A DNA stretch of 64,000 nt from Bacteroidales bacterium (GTDB lineage Bacteria > Bacteroidota > Bacteroidia > Bacteroidales > UBA932). The stretch lies in NCBI GenBank assembly GCA_021371955.1, contig JAJFVD010000016.1, forward strand, positions 62,001 through 126,000, in the 5' to 3' direction. A program made the position numbers and the translations under genes. Positions 44,683 through 53,239 of this stretch are shown one piece after another; the stretch's first letter is position 1; each line of letters starts with the position of its first letter. The notes below the pieces were generated by a model. That model was not told the DNA's origin. It made no database searches and saw only the letters and a program-made list of their open reading frames with translations.

Positions 44683-44910
44683 ATGAAAGTGAGTGCTTAG
44701 AGATTTTCAACTCGCTGCCTGAGTGTACGCCAAATACAGGTGGTGTCTGTCCAGTCCTGAAATAGGTTGACTAAGATTGACTATTGGAATTCCCCGTATT
44801 GGGCTTAACGCATTGAACCTGAGCCACATATTAATTGTTGAGGCGCTTCTAGTGCCACAACTATTAATAGCGCACACAATATCAGACATTTAAATCATGT
44901 GTGGGAATTC

Positions 44911-44977
44911 AAAAAATATGGTGCGGCTGCGCCGCGGTTTAAAGCCATGCGGTCTACGTAGAGGAGCCACCCCAGGG
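44911..44977 (+). repeat. Repeat shared in inverted orientation with 31350-31416
   Basis: It begins AAAAAATATGGTGCGGCTGC and ends GAGGAGCCACCCCAGGGG, with the same order of motifs as the block B copy and one or two short indels. Confidence 0.7.
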
Positions 44978-45073
44978 GTCATTTGGTACTATATTGACTA
45001 CCAATGACATAGACAAATAGCCCAAAACACTTACAATCGTGTATATCAGGCTTGTACCAAATGACCCCTGGGG
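44970..45073. repeat. 20-bp perfect inverted repeat enclosing 64 nt
   Basis: CCCCAGGGGTCATTTGGTAC (44970-44989) is exactly complementary to 45054-45073. The enclosed 64 nt have no open frame. The left arm overlaps the end of the repeat shared with block B. It could be a tiny inverted-repeat element or a structured leader. Confidence 0.75.
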
Positions 45074-45122
45074 TTGAAGCTGCGACAGATTTGTTTTTTC
45101 TGGACGACATGGGACTTTTAGC

Positions 45123-45130
45123 TATATTTG
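45123..45130 (+). promoter_or_regulatory. -7 promoter element (TATATTTG)
   Basis: A perfect TAnnTTTG ending 18 nt before the ATG of the sugar kinase-like gene; an AGAGG stretch lies between and can serve for ribosome binding. Confidence 0.55.
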
Positions 45131-45148
45131 CGGACAGAGGACTTGTAT

Positions 45149-46240
45149 ATGCTGAATCTACCGATTATCCCAAGAGGAAGTACTGTCGAGAAATACGGCA
45201 ATGGACTCTATAATAACACCTTCAAGGTAACATCAGGGAATCCGGACGAGCCCGACTATCTTCTTCAGAAAATAAATCATAAAATTTTCAGGGATGTTGA
45301 TGGCCTCCAAAATAATATAAAGAGAGTTACCGACCATATCCGTAATAAGCTCAAAATCGAAGGGTTTACAGATATCGATAGAAGAGTTCTCACTCCTGTT
45401 GAATTTCACAATCCGGCAGCAGGCTCAAAGAGTTCCTCAAAGCTATATTTTAAAGACGGAAAGGGAGATTATTGGAGGTTATTTCTATTCATAGACGGTG
45501 CATATTCATGCGAAAGAATGGCATCTCCTCAAATGGCACGGACTGCAGGAAAGGCTTTCGGCAATTTTCACAGGCAATTGAGTGATTTCAAGGTAGAATC
45601 TCTGAAAGAAGTGATACCAAACTTCCACAATACCCCGTTAAGAATTGAAAGTTTACGAAAAAAAATCGCAAAAGATTCTTTCGACCGTCTCAAAAATATG
45701 AAGGATGAAGTTGAATATCTGTTCGAAAGAGCAGGAGAATTTTCCAAGATTATTGAGTTGGGGAAACTTGGCCTCATCCCAAAAAGAGTGGTTCATCAGG
45801 ATACAAAATTCAGCAATGTCCTGTTAGATACTTACGAGGATTCAGACGTTCCGGAAGCATTGTGCATAATTGGCCTGGACACAGTTATGCCGGGATATAT
45901 CTGCTACGATTTTGGAGAAGCCATCCGCTCCGGTGCAAACACGGGAAAAGAGGATGATTCCAATTTAAATAATGTAGGTCTCAACTACGGAATATATCGC
46001 GGATTTCTTGACGGATTCATGGAGGAGACACGAGAATTCTTAACGGCCACAGAAATTGATACACTGCCCTTTGGTCCAAAACTGCTCGCATTCGAACAGG
46101 CAGTGCGTTTTCTTGACGACTATCTGGATGGCGACAGGTACTACAAAACAAACTACCCCACCCATAACCTCGTCCGGGCCAGGGTGCAGATTAAGCTTCT
46201 GCAAAGCATGGATGAGTTAATCAAACAGAACCAATTATAG
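45149..46240 (+). CDS. Phosphotransferase-family sugar kinase (NahK-like)
   Basis: The ATG at 45149 (MLNLPIIPRGS) is used; the upstream TTG lies inside the -7 element. The 363-aa protein has the APH/choline-kinase fold. HQDTKFSNVLLD is the Brenner-type catalytic loop with Asp and Asn, and GLDTVMPGYICYDFGEAIRSGAN carries the metal-binding Asp, as in N-acetylhexosamine 1-kinases. It probably phosphorylates a sugar such as GlcNAc or GalNAc in the cytoplasm. A salvage role with the GH20 enzyme at 35518 is possible but the genes are not linked. Confidence 0.82.
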   Translation: MLNLPIIPRGSTVEKYGNGLYNNTFKVTSGNPDEPDYLLQKINHKIFRDVDGLQNNIKRVTDHIRNKLKIEGFTDIDRRVLTPVEFHNPAAGSKSSSKLYFKDGKGDYWRLFLFIDGAYSCERMASPQMARTAGKAFGNFHRQLSDFKVESLKEVIPNFHNTPLRIESLRKKIAKDSFDRLKNMKDEVEYLFERAGEFSKIIELGKLGLIPKRVVHQDTKFSNVLLDTYEDSDVPEALCIIGLDTVMPGYICYDFGEAIRSGANTGKEDDSNLNNVGLNYGIYRGFLDGFMEETREFLTATEIDTLPFGPKLLAFEQAVRFLDDYLDGDRYYKTNYPTHNLVRARVQIKLLQSMDELIKQNQL

Positions 46241-46253
46241 TATGAATTTGTTT

Positions 46254-46261
46254 TATATTTG
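46254..46261 (+). promoter_or_regulatory. -7 promoter element (TATATTTG)
   Basis: A perfect TAnnTTTG ending 25 nt before the ATG of the acid phosphatase gene. Confidence 0.5.
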
Positions 46262-46286
46262 AAACTCCATTTTAACAAAATCAGAG

Positions 46287-47132
46287 ATGAATAAAATATT
46301 AATAATTATTGCGTCTTTCATAATGGCAGGAAGTATTTCTGCCCAAACAATGCATCAGTCGGCTGCGACTCAGCGTTCAGTTTTAATTAGCCAGGACAGT
46401 ATAAAGGCTGATGTTCAAAAAGAGGTGGATATGAAGATGTATCCTGTTTTGTGGCATCAGACATCTGCCGAATACCGGGCACTCTGCTATCAGGCGTTTA
46501 ATGTGGCTAAAACTTATCTTGAAACATTAATTCCAAATAGAGAGCCAAACGAAAAATTTGCAATTATCACCGATCTCGACGAAACAATAATCGACAACAG
46601 CTATCTGGAAGCAAAGCAGATAAAAGAGGGGAAAGAGTACAGTTCTGCAAGGTGGAAAGAATGGGTTAATATGTCTGCGGCAACAGGTGTACCGGGTGCT
46701 GTAGAATTTCTTCAATGGGCCGCAAGCCGGAACATAACAATCTTCTACATCAGCAACAGGTCTGTTTCCGATGTAAAGCCAACACTAGCAAACCTGATAA
46801 AACTTAATCTCCCCAATGCCGACGAAGAGCACATGCTGTTCCTCTCTGCCGAATCGACTAAAGAGCCCCGCAGGCAGATAGTTGCAAAAAACTATAAGAT
46901 TGTAATGCTCATGGGCGACAACCTCAACGATTTCACAAATCTTTTTGAGAAGAAAAGCATAGACGACCGCAAAACGGAAACAGATAAAGTAAAAGACGAG
47001 TGGGGTAAAAAATTCATTGTCCTTCCGAATGCAATATACGGAGAGTGGGAAAATGCTTTTTATGACTACAAGAGAAACCTGACCCCGAAAGAGAAAGAGA
47101 CAAAAAGAAAAGACCTGCTTAAGGTTTATTAA
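46287..47132 (+). CDS. Periplasmic acid phosphatase / 5'-nucleotidase, e(P4) family
   Basis: This 281-aa HAD-superfamily class C acid phosphatase has motif I DLDETIIDNS with the nucleophile and acid/base aspartates. Motif II is in FYISNRS, Lys and Asp in EPRRQIVAKNY, and motif IV in MGDNLNDF. It dephosphorylates nucleotides or other phosphomonoesters outside the cytoplasm. Unlike the Haemophilus e(P4) lipoprotein, the signal peptide (IIIASFIMAGSISAQ) has no cysteine, so this one should be soluble and secreted. It lies 20 nt before another HAD gene, likely in one operon. Confidence 0.9.
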   Translation: MNKILIIIASFIMAGSISAQTMHQSAATQRSVLISQDSIKADVQKEVDMKMYPVLWHQTSAEYRALCYQAFNVAKTYLETLIPNREPNEKFAIITDLDETIIDNSYLEAKQIKEGKEYSSARWKEWVNMSAATGVPGAVEFLQWAASRNITIFYISNRSVSDVKPTLANLIKLNLPNADEEHMLFLSAESTKEPRRQIVAKNYKIVMLMGDNLNDFTNLFEKKSIDDRKTETDKVKDEWGKKFIVLPNAIYGEWENAFYDYKRNLTPKEKETKRKDLLKVY

Positions 47133-47152
47133 TATAATTCAGGAAACCCTTC

Positions 47153-48001
47153 ATGAAATCATCGAAACCAATAGTAGCACTCATATACGACTTCGACGGA
47201 ACATTGTCGCCCGGCAATATGCAGGAATACAGCTTTATTCCAGCTATTAACAAGGACAAGGAAGCATTCTGGATGGAGAGTGCAAGGCTTTCGCAGGAAA
47301 ACGATGCCGACAGCATTTTAACATATATGTGGCTGATGCTGCAAAAAGCAAATGCCGAAGGACTCTCGCTAAAGAGAGAATCTTTTCGCAGTTTCGGCGA
47401 GAAGGTTAAGCTTTTCAGCGGAGTAAAGGAGTGGTTTGGACTCATTAACAGTTATGCTCAGGAGAAAGGAATAATAATTGAGCATTATATAAACTCTTCC
47501 GGACTCACGGAGATGATTGAAGGAACGCCTATTGCCGGTGAATTCACAAAAATTTATGCCTGTTCCTATTTGTACGATATAGACGGAAAAGCATACTGGC
47601 CGGCCGTCGCTGTAAACTATACCACAAAAACGCAGTTCCTTTTCAAGATAAACAAAGGGGTCAGGAGCATAAGCGACAATGAACTCATTAACGAGCATAT
47701 CCCGGAAGACGAGCGCAGAATTCCGTTTAAACACATGATATATTTTGGCGATGGCCAGACAGACATACCATGCATGAAACTTGTGAAGGACAAAGGCGGG
47801 CACTCTATTGCCGTATATAAACCCCGCGATGCTCAAAAGCTAATGGAAGCACAGAAACTCACACGCGACGGACGGGTGAACTTCATCTGCCCTGCCGATT
47901 ACACTGCCGGAAAGGACATACACTGCATTGTCTCTGCAATTCTCGATAAAATAAAAGCCGAGTGGGAGCTTGAAGTAATTATCAAACGCAAAAGAAAATA
48001 G
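47153..48001 (+). CDS. HAD-family phosphatase (phosphoserine phosphatase-like)
   Basis: This 282-aa cytoplasmic HAD hydrolase has motif I YDFDGTLSPG, motif II in HYINSSG, a Lys in RIPFKHMIYFGDG and motif IV GDGQTDIPCMKLV. The long helical insertion after motif I is a C1 cap as in phosphoserine phosphatases. The substrate is not predictable. It follows the e(P4)-type phosphatase by 20 nt and ends 6 nt from the convergent Ehr operon. Confidence 0.85.
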   Translation: MKSSKPIVALIYDFDGTLSPGNMQEYSFIPAINKDKEAFWMESARLSQENDADSILTYMWLMLQKANAEGLSLKRESFRSFGEKVKLFSGVKEWFGLINSYAQEKGIIIEHYINSSGLTEMIEGTPIAGEFTKIYACSYLYDIDGKAYWPAVAVNYTTKTQFLFKINKGVRSISDNELINEHIPEDERRIPFKHMIYFGDGQTDIPCMKLVKDKGGHSIAVYKPRDAQKLMEAQKLTRDGRVNFICPADYTAGKDIHCIVSAILDKIKAEWELEVIIKRKRK

Positions 48002-48007
48002 GATACT

Positions 48008-48754
48008 TTATCTGCCCAGCAAACTAAGCACTCCGTTTATAAAAGTAAGCGGATGAACCGGATTTCCCGGCACATAAAGGTCTATATGGTGAGTTGAAAT
48101 AAAAGTGCGGTCAAGTTCGGGAGAACCATCAAATATTCCGCCGCTGATTGCATCTGTACCTGCAAGAATAATAATCTTCGGATTTGGAATAGCATTATAG
48201 CAAATCTCCAGGGATGGGGCCATATTCCTTGTAATGGGTCCGGTTATCACAATTCCGTCGGCATGGCGGGGAGATGCAACAAAGTCAATACCAAAGCGGC
48301 TCATATCGAACTGAACATTGTTTGTAGCGTTTAACTCAAGCTCACAACTGTTGTCGCCACCGGCGGAAACCTGACGTAGCTTTAAGGAGCTTCCGAATAT
48401 GCGGCGTATCTCTTTTCGCACTTTATCGGGATTTACCAAAACGGGCCCCTCTTCTCCCTCTTTTATAATAAGTCCTTCCCTTTCATTTGAAGAGAGTTTA
48501 TAGTCTTGTGTAAAAGTGATAACATCCGGAAATTTAACAGCACACTCTCCGCAAAAAGTACATCTGCCAAGGTCTATGCAAATGGGATTTGCAGATATTG
48601 CCTTAGTGGGGCACAAATCTGCCGGAAACAATCTGCCTGCCGGAGTAGAGCAAATAACCGGTCTTCCCCTAAATATTCCCGGAACCTTAGCTGTTGTTAC
48701 ATCGGGGATAAACTGTTTCCCCTGATGCCACATTATTCTCAAATTGTCAAGCAT
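48008..48754 (-). CDS. Ehr-complex small subunit: ferredoxin-like + NuoB-like fusion (HyfI-like)
   Basis: This 248-aa protein has an N-terminal ferredoxin-like half with Cys65, Cys68 and Cys71 (CTFCGEC) and Cys48 before Pro, enough for one [4Fe-4S] cluster. The first ferredoxin motif is degenerate. The C-terminal half (about 125-248) is NuoB/HyfI-like (GPITRNMAPSLEICYNAIPNPK), but of the four ligands of the proximal cluster only the cysteine in NSCELE remains. The GxC position reads GTD and the PGCP position reads PGNP. It is the last gene of the Ehr operon, 22 nt after the large subunit. Electron transfer at the N2 site is therefore doubtful. Confidence 0.85.
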   Translation of the reverse strand: MLDNLRIMWHQGKQFIPDVTTAKVPGIFRGRPVICSTPAGRLFPADLCPTKAISANPICIDLGRCTFCGECAVKFPDVITFTQDYKLSSNEREGLIIKEGEEGPVLVNPDKVRKEIRRIFGSSLKLRQVSAGGDNSCELELNATNNVQFDMSRFGIDFVASPRHADGIVITGPITRNMAPSLEICYNAIPNPKIIILAGTDAISGGIFDGSPELDRTFISTHHIDLYVPGNPVHPLTFINGVLSLLGR

Positions 48755-48776
48755 AAATTCTCTTTTTAATGTGCTT

Positions 48777-50249
48777 TTACAAATCGTGTCCGCAGTAGGA
48801 CAGATTAAAACTTTTATTGCATACAGGGAAGTCTGATATTTCGTTATTCCTTACGGACATGGCAAGAGCCATCCAATTGTGGTGCGAAGGGTCTTTAATC
48901 TTGTATAAAACCAGGTTGCCGGAATTGTCTGTTATGGCACAATGGCATATCTCTCCTCTCCATCCTTCGGTGAGAGATATAGCAAACATATTTGCAGCAG
49001 CTGTAAAGTGCACATCTTCCGGCTTCCGGAATTCCGGAACGTTTTCAATAATTTTCCTTATATATCCAAGAGACTGCCTCACCTCTTCCTTCCTTATCTG
49101 AGTCCTCGAATAGACATCTCCGTGGCGTTTTATTACCGGTTCGTGAATAATTGAAGAGCCATAAAGGTTAAATGGGTGAGATGTCCTTATATCCCGTCTG
49201 AGGCCACTCATTCTCGCAGCCATTCCAACGGTGCCTATTTCAAGAACTTCGTCGTAGCTTACAACCCCTGTCTTTTCCATACGCGACAAGGCACTTGGAA
49301 GTTTAAACAGTTTTGAGGAAATTTCATCAAAATCCGGTTCAAATGTATCTAAAACATGGGCGAGTCTTTTGGTCAGTTCGGGTGTAAACGGATAATTGAT
49401 TTTTCCCGCCCTTATCAAGCCCTTTGCGAGCCTGTTGCCTCCCCATTCCTGAAAGAAGTTAATAATGGGCGTCCTTAGCCTGCCGTAAACCGAGTTGCCC
49501 AACTGATATGCGATATCCCCGCAAATTGCCGCCAAATCGCCTGTGTGAACTGCTACCCTCTCAAGTTCCATCGCCAGAGTGCGCGAATATTCAAGAGAGT
49601 AATCGGGAGCAAACCCACAAAGGCTCTCCCATAAATTTACAAAGGCCGCCGTATGACCAGCAACTGTATCCCCTGCAATATTCTCGGCAAGAGTTGTTCT
49701 TTCGATGAGAGTGTTTTTTTGCAGAAAAAGCTGCTCAATGCCTCTGTGCTGGAACCCAAGCTGAATTTCAAGGTGCATTATTTGCTCTCCATTACATATA
49801 AACCTAAAGTGACCCGGTTCAATTATACCAGCGTGAATCGGACCCACTCCCACTTCGTGCAGCTCTTCGCTCTCTGCTTTGCAAAAAGGGTAATTTTCAA
49901 TTTTTCTAAATGGCTTTAGCCATGGATGGTCGGAATACTTTATTCCAAAATTTTCATGAATCTCCCTCTCAAAATTTTCGAAATTGTGATTTTGAGCAGT
50001 GAAAGAGTTCAAAGTAGATTTTTCACCGACAACCGAAGATGAAATATATATCTGATGTGTGGTATCATCGGCAATACAGCAGAAGAGCTTTATTCCTGCC
50101 CCGGTTTCGTATCCGAAATAGTTTACGCAATGCCTGTCTGCCCTGCCATTGAGCATATCAACATTAGACCGCAAGAACTCAGGGTAACCGAGTTCCGGAA
50201 TCTCTTTTAACCCTACAGGCCTGTTATTGTAGATGGATATATAATTCAT
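48777..50249 (-). CDS. Ehr-complex large subunit: NuoC-NuoD fusion lacking NiFe ligands (HyfG-like)
   Basis: A 490-aa protein. The N-terminal NuoC-like domain includes FEREIHENFGIKYSDHPWLKPF (about 95-120). The C-terminal part is the NuoD/hydrogenase large-subunit fold (IQLGFQHRGIEQLF, ELERVAVHTGDLAAICGD, GEICHCAITD). Where NiFe hydrogenases have RxCGxC it reads ENIAGDTVAGH, and the C-terminus ends NLSYCGHDL instead of DPCxxC. It therefore cannot bind a NiFe centre. This fits the energy-converting-hydrogenase-related (Ehr) complexes. It lies 6 nt after the HyfF-like gene. Confidence 0.88.
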   Translation of the reverse strand: MNYISIYNNRPVGLKEIPELGYPEFLRSNVDMLNGRADRHCVNYFGYETGAGIKLFCCIADDTTHQIYISSSVVGEKSTLNSFTAQNHNFENFEREIHENFGIKYSDHPWLKPFRKIENYPFCKAESEELHEVGVGPIHAGIIEPGHFRFICNGEQIMHLEIQLGFQHRGIEQLFLQKNTLIERTTLAENIAGDTVAGHTAAFVNLWESLCGFAPDYSLEYSRTLAMELERVAVHTGDLAAICGDIAYQLGNSVYGRLRTPIINFFQEWGGNRLAKGLIRAGKINYPFTPELTKRLAHVLDTFEPDFDEISSKLFKLPSALSRMEKTGVVSYDEVLEIGTVGMAARMSGLRRDIRTSHPFNLYGSSIIHEPVIKRHGDVYSRTQIRKEEVRQSLGYIRKIIENVPEFRKPEDVHFTAAANMFAISLTEGWRGEICHCAITDNSGNLVLYKIKDPSHHNWMALAMSVRNNEISDFPVCNKSFNLSYCGHDL

Positions 50250-50255
50250 TTCCCG

Positions 50256-51686
50256 TTACTGGATTAGTTTAACTGCCTCCTGTATCATTGACACAAGTTT
50301 TGCAGGAGGATTGTAGGCAATATAAACAGACAATGCCAAAAGTGCATATTGCGAAAAGGATTCCCACGGACTTATGCGTGGTACATTCGTGTCGTCAAAA
50401 CCAACCGGAGGCGTAAAGAGCAGCTTGAATACATTCACACCAAAGCCCCATATTATAAGTGTGAGCAATACAAGAAGAGCCACCAGCAAAAGAATATGAT
50501 GCGACGCGAAAAGAGACTGGAATATCAGAAATTCGCTCACAAACATACCGGAAGGCGGCATGGCAGTAGCAGAAATAAAACCAAACAGAATCAATATTGC
50601 CCCTGCCCTGTTATATTTAAAATAGTTGCCAACATCGTAAATACTCTTGCTCTGATATATGCGGTATATCTGGTTATATTGCAAAAACAGCGAAGGCTTA
50701 ACAAGTGTATGCAGTAAAATATGCAAAATTGCAGCGTAAACGCCAATCCCGCCTGCTGCAAGGCCCAGCATCACCAAACCCATGTGCTCTATTCCGGAAT
50801 ATGCAAACATCCGCTTGATGTTTTTTATCCGTGTCATATAAACTGCCGCAACAAAAACAGAAAGAATTGCCGCAACGATAATAATATTGTTTGCCCAACC
50901 GTGGAGAGGAGTGTGTGCAACAATTGAATAGATGCGATATATTCCTATGAAACCTACATTCATAAGGATGCTTGCCATAAGTGCCCCTACAGGTGCCGGA
51001 GCTTTATCCTTTGCGTCAATTCCTGCAGTATACATGGGCACCAGCCCAAGTTTAGCCGTGAATCCCGTAAATATGAACAAAAATGCAAGTTTTAACCAAA
51101 ACGGATTAAGGTTGTTATAGTTTCTGATTAAGGAATCAAACGACATATCATCAATTCCCGCCTGCTTCAATGAGAGGCTCAGAAACAATATACCCACATA
51201 AATAAAAGTGATGCTTATGGCACAGATAAATACATATTTCCAGGCTCCTTCCAGTGCCCGGATATTGCGGTGGTGATATATAAGAACAGAAGCACTAAGC
51301 GTTGTAATCTCAATAAATATCCATGTTACGGCTATGTGATTCGAAAGGTATGCAGCTCCGCAGGCCGACATGAGCAGGAGAACCGCTCCAAAAAACAATC
51401 CTCTTGAGTGAGGTGTCTCGTCGGGGTTGTGAAATTCCATGTATCTGTAACTGTGATAAAGAACAGGTACAGAAATAATGCAGAGCGCCAGTAAAAGAAG
51501 TACGCCCAAAGAGTCAGCTTTGAAGAAGCCCAGCTGAATGGTATTCAAATGCTGATATTCGTATATTCCAAAGCCCAGAAGCATTGCGACGTAGAATGCA
51601 ACAAGGAGGTAATTGACAACCTTGTTCCGGTTAAAAACCAGACATCCGCTTATAATGAAAGTTGCTGCCAGAAATATCCCTATCAT
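50256..51686 (-). CDS. Ehr-complex antiporter-like membrane subunit (HyfF-like)
   Basis: This 476-aa protein has about fourteen helices and belongs to the proton-conducting membrane transporter family (NuoN/M/L, HyfF). Conserved features are FTAKLGLVPMYTAGIDAKDKAPAPVGALM in the central channel and MFAYSGIEHMGLVMLG, containing the broken-helix charged residues. It would carry one proton (or Na+) channel of the complex. The ATG at 51686 is preferred; a GTG at 51689 directly precedes it. It follows the HyfE-like gene by 4 nt. Confidence 0.9.
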   Translation of the reverse strand: MIGIFLAATFIISGCLVFNRNKVVNYLLVAFYVAMLLGFGIYEYQHLNTIQLGFFKADSLGVLLLLALCIISVPVLYHSYRYMEFHNPDETPHSRGLFFGAVLLLMSACGAAYLSNHIAVTWIFIEITTLSASVLIYHHRNIRALEGAWKYVFICAISITFIYVGILFLSLSLKQAGIDDMSFDSLIRNYNNLNPFWLKLAFLFIFTGFTAKLGLVPMYTAGIDAKDKAPAPVGALMASILMNVGFIGIYRIYSIVAHTPLHGWANNIIIVAAILSVFVAAVYMTRIKNIKRMFAYSGIEHMGLVMLGLAAGGIGVYAAILHILLHTLVKPSLFLQYNQIYRIYQSKSIYDVGNYFKYNRAGAILILFGFISATAMPPSGMFVSEFLIFQSLFASHHILLLVALLVLLTLIIWGFGVNVFKLLFTPPVGFDDTNVPRISPWESFSQYALLALSVYIAYNPPAKLVSMIQEAVKLIQ

Positions 51687-51690
51687 CACA

Positions 51691-52320
51691 TTAATCTTTT
51701 AGGTTTCGCAAAAGGTTTACGTCCGGGTCGTTGAGCACGTCACCAATTTTATTGAAGAATACGCCCAGAATAAGTACGCTGGCAAATATATCCAGCATAA
51801 TGCCCAGGTTCACCAGCATCGGCATTTCGTTACCGACAGCAAGCGAAAGAACAAAAACCCCATTTTCAATAACTATGTAGCCAATTACGTGAGTAATGAT
51901 TTTCTTCCTTGTAACAATGAGATAAAGACCGGTAAAAAGTGTTGACAGAGCAACTACAAAAAATGTTTTATCCAGGTTTTCATCTTTTATGGAACTGGAG
52001 AGTATTATCGTAACTATAATTATTGAAGTGACAATTATGAGAGAGGCAAAGTTTGAAAGATAGGGCTCTGCTACACGTGTTATCCTGTTTCTTTTAATAA
52101 CATAATTGATAAACCATGGAACTGCAATAGCTTTGAAAACAATTGTCTCGAGCATTATGAGCAAAAGGTTTATCGTGCTCAGGTTTGTGAGTGTGAAGTA
52201 AGTTGCCCCAAAGAGGATGAAACCCTGGAGCACGAGAATCCTGAGATATGTATACAGCCTGTTTGCAATACTCATGTAGAGCAGCGTCATTGCAAGAGCT
52301 ATCAGTAGAATATCTATCAT
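51691..52320 (-). CDS. Ehr-complex small membrane subunit (HyfE-like)
   Basis: This 209-aa protein has six or seven hydrophobic helices. It matches hydrogenase-4 component E, a NuoK-like membrane subunit with a short extension (LETIVFKAIAVPWFINYVIKRN, TRKKIITHVIGYIVIENGVFVLSLA). The conserved IVIENG segment carries the membrane glutamate of the NuoK-like channel. It ends DVLNDPDVNLLRNLKD. It is flanked by HyfC-like (12 nt) and HyfF-like (4 nt) genes. Confidence 0.88.
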   Translation of the reverse strand: MIDILLIALAMTLLYMSIANRLYTYLRILVLQGFILFGATYFTLTNLSTINLLLIMLETIVFKAIAVPWFINYVIKRNRITRVAEPYLSNFASLIIVTSIIIVTIILSSSIKDENLDKTFFVVALSTLFTGLYLIVTRKKIITHVIGYIVIENGVFVLSLAVGNEMPMLVNLGIMLDIFASVLILGVFFNKIGDVLNDPDVNLLRNLKD

Positions 52321-52332
52321 CTTTTTATTCTT

Positions 52333-53238
52333 TTATACAAATCTTCCGAGCACCATGAGCACTCCAAAAAAGATTAACATTGAAACCGAAGTAAGTATCA
52401 ATATGAACTGCGGGTTGTGCGCCATGCGGAAACGGGCCATAAATGATTCAATTATTCCCACAGCTATTCCAAATCCAATTTGAACAATAAAGAACAATGG
52501 TATGGAAATCTCAAGAGGCAGGGCCCCTATGAAAAAGTTGGAAATTATTGCTCCGTACATTGCAAACTTTAGGTTTGTCGTATATAAAATTGTCCCAAGG
52601 TCAAATCCGCTGTTGTCCAAAATCATCACTTCATGTACCATTGTAAGTTCAAGGTGTGTTTTTGGGTCATCCACAGGCATCCGGCTGTTTTCAATCATTG
52701 CAATGAGGACGAAAACAAAAGTTGCCAGCGCTCCAAGCATGTATGAGATATTGGATTCATAGTGCAAAGTGGTAAAAATGCTTATAAAAGAAGTATGCCC
52801 GGTAAAAAGTGCAAGTGAACCCAGAAGAATGAAAAACGCCGGTTCCACAAGCATTGAGAAAAGAGCCTCCCTGCTTGCCCCCATACCTTCAAAACTGCTT
52901 CCTGTATCAAGAGCAGAAATTATCGACAAGAACTTGCCTGTTGCAAGGGTATATGCAAACATTACAAAATCGCCGCTGAAAGAAATCAGTCCGGGGTTGT
53001 TTCCGTGAGGAACCATAAAAATAGCCATTAGCACCGACGAAAAATAAATTGTAGGGGCTATACGGAATATAAAAGTTGTTGTCCTGCTGTAAACCGATCC
53101 CTTCTTCCACAGGCGTAAGATATCCTTCATTGGCTGAAACAAACCTGGGCCTTTTCGTCCGGAAGCTATGCTCTTCGTCCGAATCACAACTCCCATAAAA
53201 AATAGGCTCGTCAGCAGTATAAGTATTAAGCTCACCAT
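52333..53238 (-). CDS. Ehr-complex NuoH-like membrane subunit (HyfC-like)
   Basis: This 301-aa protein with about eight helices is homologous to NuoH and HyfC/HycD, the subunit connecting membrane arm to hydrophilic arm. Typical parts are RKGPGLFQPMKDILRLWKKG and the charged loop ENSRMPVDDPKTHLELTMVHEVMILDNSG. It starts 1 nt before the end of the HyfB-like reading frame region, so the genes are tightly packed. Confidence 0.92.
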   Translation of the reverse strand: MVSLILILLTSLFFMGVVIRTKSIASGRKGPGLFQPMKDILRLWKKGSVYSRTTTFIFRIAPTIYFSSVLMAIFMVPHGNNPGLISFSGDFVMFAYTLATGKFLSIISALDTGSSFEGMGASREALFSMLVEPAFFILLGSLALFTGHTSFISIFTTLHYESNISYMLGALATFVFVLIAMIENSRMPVDDPKTHLELTMVHEVMILDNSGFDLGTILYTTNLKFAMYGAIISNFFIGALPLEISIPLFFIVQIGFGIAVGIIESFMARFRMAHNPQFILILTSVSMLIFFGVLMVLGRFV

Positions 53239-53239
53239 T

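Larger units (their letters stand above)
44434..45122. other. Non-coding block C: tandem palindrome cores and inverted repeats
   Basis: About 690 bp without a credible gene. It holds a GGCCGG/CCGGCC hairpin (44453-44468), two tandem copies of the palindrome unit (44470-44666, second copy with both arms to 44682), a motif shared with block A (TCCTGAAATAGGTTGAC, about 44755-44771), an imperfect hairpin (about 44832-44870), a segment shared in inverted form with block B (44911-44977) and a 20-bp perfect inverted repeat (44970-45073). Confidence 0.8.

Noticed and set aside
44707..44889. 60-codon open frame in block C
   Set aside because: It overlaps repeats and hairpins, has no -7 element or ribosome site at a suitable distance and no recognisable sequence.
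48777..50249. Annotation as a true group 4 NiFe hydrogenase large subunit
   Set aside because: Both NiFe-binding cysteine motifs are absent and no maturation genes lie nearby.
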